A stretch of DNA of 64,000 bases from Dactylellina haptotyla (Eukaryota; Ascomycota; Orbiliomycetes; Orbiliales; Orbiliaceae). A model generated the notes under the pieces. It had not been told where the DNA came from. It ran no database searches and saw nothing but the letters and a program-made list of their open reading frames with translations. Position 1 is the stretch's first letter. Each line of letters begins with the position of its first letter. Location of the stretch: positions 930,001-994,000 of the forward strand of contig CM062380.1 in NCBI GenBank assembly GCA_031310005.1, in the 5' to 3' direction. Positions 62,003-64,000 of this stretch are shown piece by piece. The translations under genes were made by a program, and so were the position numbers.

Positions 62003-64000
62003 ATGACCGATTCGGGCGGCATTGTTGCATCGGATATTAATAACACATATCCCGATATTGCCACCTTGACGACAGCGACGACGACGACGGAAGATAATTT
62101 CGACAGGGGCCCCGCTAGCAGCAGTAATATTAATAAGAATAGTAACATCGCTCGCAGGCTGGAGAACAATATTGTTCACGAGAGTCCGACCGCAAAGCTT
62201 AATATTAATACCAAAATCCCCACGGACAACGCTACCGCTGCCTCTGCGACAGCTCCATCTACACTCACAACTACTTATACGACCGCAGCAGACAAAAGTA
62301 ACGGTAACGTTAACGTTAACGACAACAGTGGTAATATTGTACGGACGCCTTCCAGCGCGGACTCGGTCGCACAGAAGATCCTGCTTATCGATTCCGACGT
62401 TTTCAACCGCATCGCCTCCTCGCCGTCTAGACGCCGCAAGCCCGTTGGATCATCGTCCGGGCCCGCCAGTCCCAGTCCCAGGAGTCCGCTTGGACCGAAT
62501 TATCTTTCGAACCGACTTTCCAAAGGCAAGGGTATCGCCAGGATGGATTCAGTACTCACCCGGGCCAGCGTCTACTCCAACGACGACGACGATGGCAACG
62601 ATACCGCCAGCAATTACAGCTACGCCAGCTCGACGGTGCAGAGTCCCGTCGAGAGCGCGAGCAAACCGGTTTTCTGGGGCGGCAACAAGAAGGAACCCGA
62701 ACTGGACGAGGACGGGTTTCCGAGGCGCACGGGCGCCAAGAAATATGTCGGACAGCCGACGGAGGAAATGATGGAGGTTATGATTGGAGAGACCAAATAT
62801 AGCGTCAATAAGGTAGCGGGTCATGAGCAGCGGACCTCGGGAAACTGGGACGACGAGCACCGGCCGCGCAGTGGGGGGAGCAGCAGCGGCGGAGCGCCGC
62901 TGAGGAGTTCTTCTGCGGCTGGCGACGGAGATGATGGTAGCAACAGGAGCAGCGGAGGGGGGGTGGTATTTTTGGGCCACGGGCGCGGATTGAGCGTCGG
63001 CGGCGTCGAGGTCGATTTCGGTCCGACAGCGAGTTTGAGCGGTGCGCTGGGGTCCTCCCCTTCCCCTTCCTCCTCCTCGAAGCCTGTGACGCCGCAGAGT
63101 AAACAGCAACAAGAGCAGCATTCCAGACCGGGAAGTGGAACCAGCAACATCGCGGAAGGCAGCGGGGGCCACAGCAATGCGAACGGAATGCGCCGACGGA
63201 GCATTGCTTGGTCTCCTGGAATGGTTAATTTTACCAACCAGCAGGTTGCCAAGGACTATAATTATAACTCCGCTTCGGACGGCGGAGATGAACAGAGTCT
63301 CGACCAACAGCCGCAAGAAAAACAACCGACGCCTCAGCTCCGTCAGCAGACGACTCCGCCTAAGCCCATGCAAGGTATCCTTCCTCCGCCGAGAGGTAGT
63401 AGCTATCGACACCAGGAAAAGAAGGAGGGTTCCGAAGAAGAATTCGACGCCCAGAGCTTTGTTACCGCGCACGTTGCCATTGCCCAGCAGAAACAGCAGC
63501 AGGACGAGGTCATGCGGCAGAAGTTCTTGCGGGACCAGTTCCAGCATCATCGCAGCGCTTCGAGCTCTAGCAATCTGTTAGCCAACGTACTCGGCGCCGG
63601 CGCGGCGGCAGGTGGAGCGGCAGGGTATACTCCTGACCAGCGAAACAGCCGTAGCCCAAGCAGCGATCCGGAGCAACAGAATAACGGTGTCAAGCTTCCA
63701 GGAGGCCATTCGAGAAACGCTAGCTCTGCGACCCTTCCTCATATCAGTCGTCAACCCAGCACGGATTTGTTGAACGGCGGTGGGAGTGGAGGTAACAGCC
63801 CGATTCACAAACAGGCTAGCAGGATGGCGAGCAGAGAATTACTCAACGCTCGACCACACAGTCGGGGAAATATGCTCAACGTTGAGCGACCGGTTGCTGT
63901 CCCTAATGTCAATACTTCCACCACTGCGGCCCTACATTCCCTCCCGCCACCGGTAACTTACCATCAAGCATCTGCACCTGTTATTCCGAACCACCAGCGT
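62003..64000 (+). CDS. low-complexity fungal protein, 5' part, family not recognised
   Basis: The frame stays open from the ATG at 62003 (MTDSGGIVAS) to the window edge, 666 codons with no stop, so the gene continues outside. The first 100 residues are rich in Thr, Asn and Ala. Ordered-looking islands are QKILLIDSDVFNRIASSPS (about residues 122-140), and DEDGFPRRTGAKKYVGQP followed by TEEMMEVMIGETKYSVN (about 235-270). A Gln/Glu-rich helix-forming stretch lies near 495 (VAIAQQKQQQDEVMRQKFL). The rest is Ser/Gly/Gln-rich. The arrangement of short conserved islands in a long disordered N-terminus is common in fungal RNA-binding and signalling proteins whose folded domain lies at the C-terminus, here out of view. 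No function is assigned. Confidence 0.7.
   Translation, partial: MTDSGGIVASDINNTYPDIATLTTATTTTEDNFDRGPASSSNINKNSNIARRLENNIVHESPTAKLNINTKIPTDNATAASATAPSTLTTTYTTAADKSNGNVNVNDNSGNIVRTPSSADSVAQKILLIDSDVFNRIASSPSRRRKPVGSSSGPASPSPRSPLGPNYLSNRLSKGKGIARMDSVLTRASVYSNDDDDGNDTASNYSYASSTVQSPVESASKPVFWGGNKKEPELDEDGFPRRTGAKKYVGQPTEEMMEVMIGETKYSVNKVAGHEQRTSGNWDDEHRPRSGGSSSGGAPLRSSSAAGDGDDGSNRSSGGGVVFLGHGRGLSVGGVEVDFGPTASLSGALGSSPSPSSSSKPVTPQSKQQQEQHSRPGSGTSNIAEGSGGHSNANGMRRRSIAWSPGMVNFTNQQVAKDYNYNSASDGGDEQSLDQQPQEKQPTPQLRQQTTPPKPMQGILPPPRGSSYRHQEKKEGSEEEFDAQSFVTAHVAIAQQKQQQDEVMRQKFLRDQFQHHRSASSSSNLLANVLGAGAAAGGAAGYTPDQRNSRSPSSDPEQQNNGVKLPGGHSRNASSATLPHISRQPSTDLLNGGGSGGNSPIHKQASRMASRELLNARPHSRGNMLNVERPVAVPNVNTSTTAALHSLPPPVTYHQASAPVIPNHQR

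Noticed and set aside
62549-63550. 333-codon antisense frame under the right-edge gene
   Set aside because: Arg/Leu/Pro-rich shadow of Ser/Gly/Gln codons; the sense frame has ordered islands and runs through the whole region.
1-64000. CRISPR array, rRNA operon, prophage or insertion sequence
   Set aside because: None seen; spliced eukaryotic genes throughout make bacterial element types inapplicable, and no transposase or reverse-transcriptase motif was recognised.

Overview
This window looks like chromosomal DNA of a filamentous ascomycete (Pezizomycotina). The evidence is short GT-AG introns (mostly 50-145 nt), an intron-bearing tRNA-Lys, and a set of fungal housekeeping genes including SNT2, CAF120, MEX67, MSH1, NPL4, ENV7 and FCY1. 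I could not place it below subphylum level. Gene density is low (about 15 protein genes in 64 kb), with several gaps of 2.5 to 5.8 kb between genes. All gene models were built by eye from reading frames, splice sites and protein motifs; exon coordinates are in each entry and were checked for phase consistency.

Layout. 0-5.5 kb: the 3' end of a C2H2 zinc-finger gene, two long inverted repeats, a five-exon nucleoside hydrolase, tRNA-Lys(CTT) and a short-chain dehydrogenase. 6-7.5 kb: a serine/proline-rich fungal protein of unknown function, followed by a 4.8 kb gap. 12.3-18.7 kb: MSH1 (mitochondrial MutS homologue) and MEX67 (mRNA export receptor), both on the minus strand. 21.2-22.9 kb: a class A J-protein of the Ydj1/Mas5 type with a C-terminal CASQ prenylation box. 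25-33 kb: a block that looks accessory, holding an F-box protein, a SAM-dependent methyltransferase and a six-exon gene for a fungal zinc-finger-like protein. That last gene carries one frameshift and one in-frame stop, so it is probably a pseudogene. 35.3-36.6 kb: an ENV7/STK16-type kinase, separated by a 5.8 kb divergent intergenic region from SNT2 (42.3-48.1 kb), which has BAH, PHD and SANT domains and an expanded four-residue repeat. 49-52.7 kb: cytosine deaminase FCY1 and NPL4. 56.9-60.9 kb: a CAF120/SKG3-type PH-domain protein. From 62 kb to the edge: the 5' part of an unidentified low-complexity protein.

The core genes cover nuclear mRNA export (MEX67), CCR4-NOT-linked mRNA control (CAF120), chromatin-linked regulation (SNT2), protein quality control (YDJ1, NPL4), mitochondrial DNA maintenance (MSH1), membrane-anchored signalling (ENV7) and pyrimidine/nucleoside salvage (FCY1, nucleoside hydrolase). 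They form no operon or biosynthetic cluster. I found no convincing new multi-gene system. The most unusual signals are a nested hairpin with perfect 38-bp arms (1396-1528), the degraded zinc-finger-like gene (29106-32295), the 12-bp minisatellite coding for a PRE-type repeat inside SNT2 (about 47021-47466), and the open frame running off the right edge, whose family I do not recognise.
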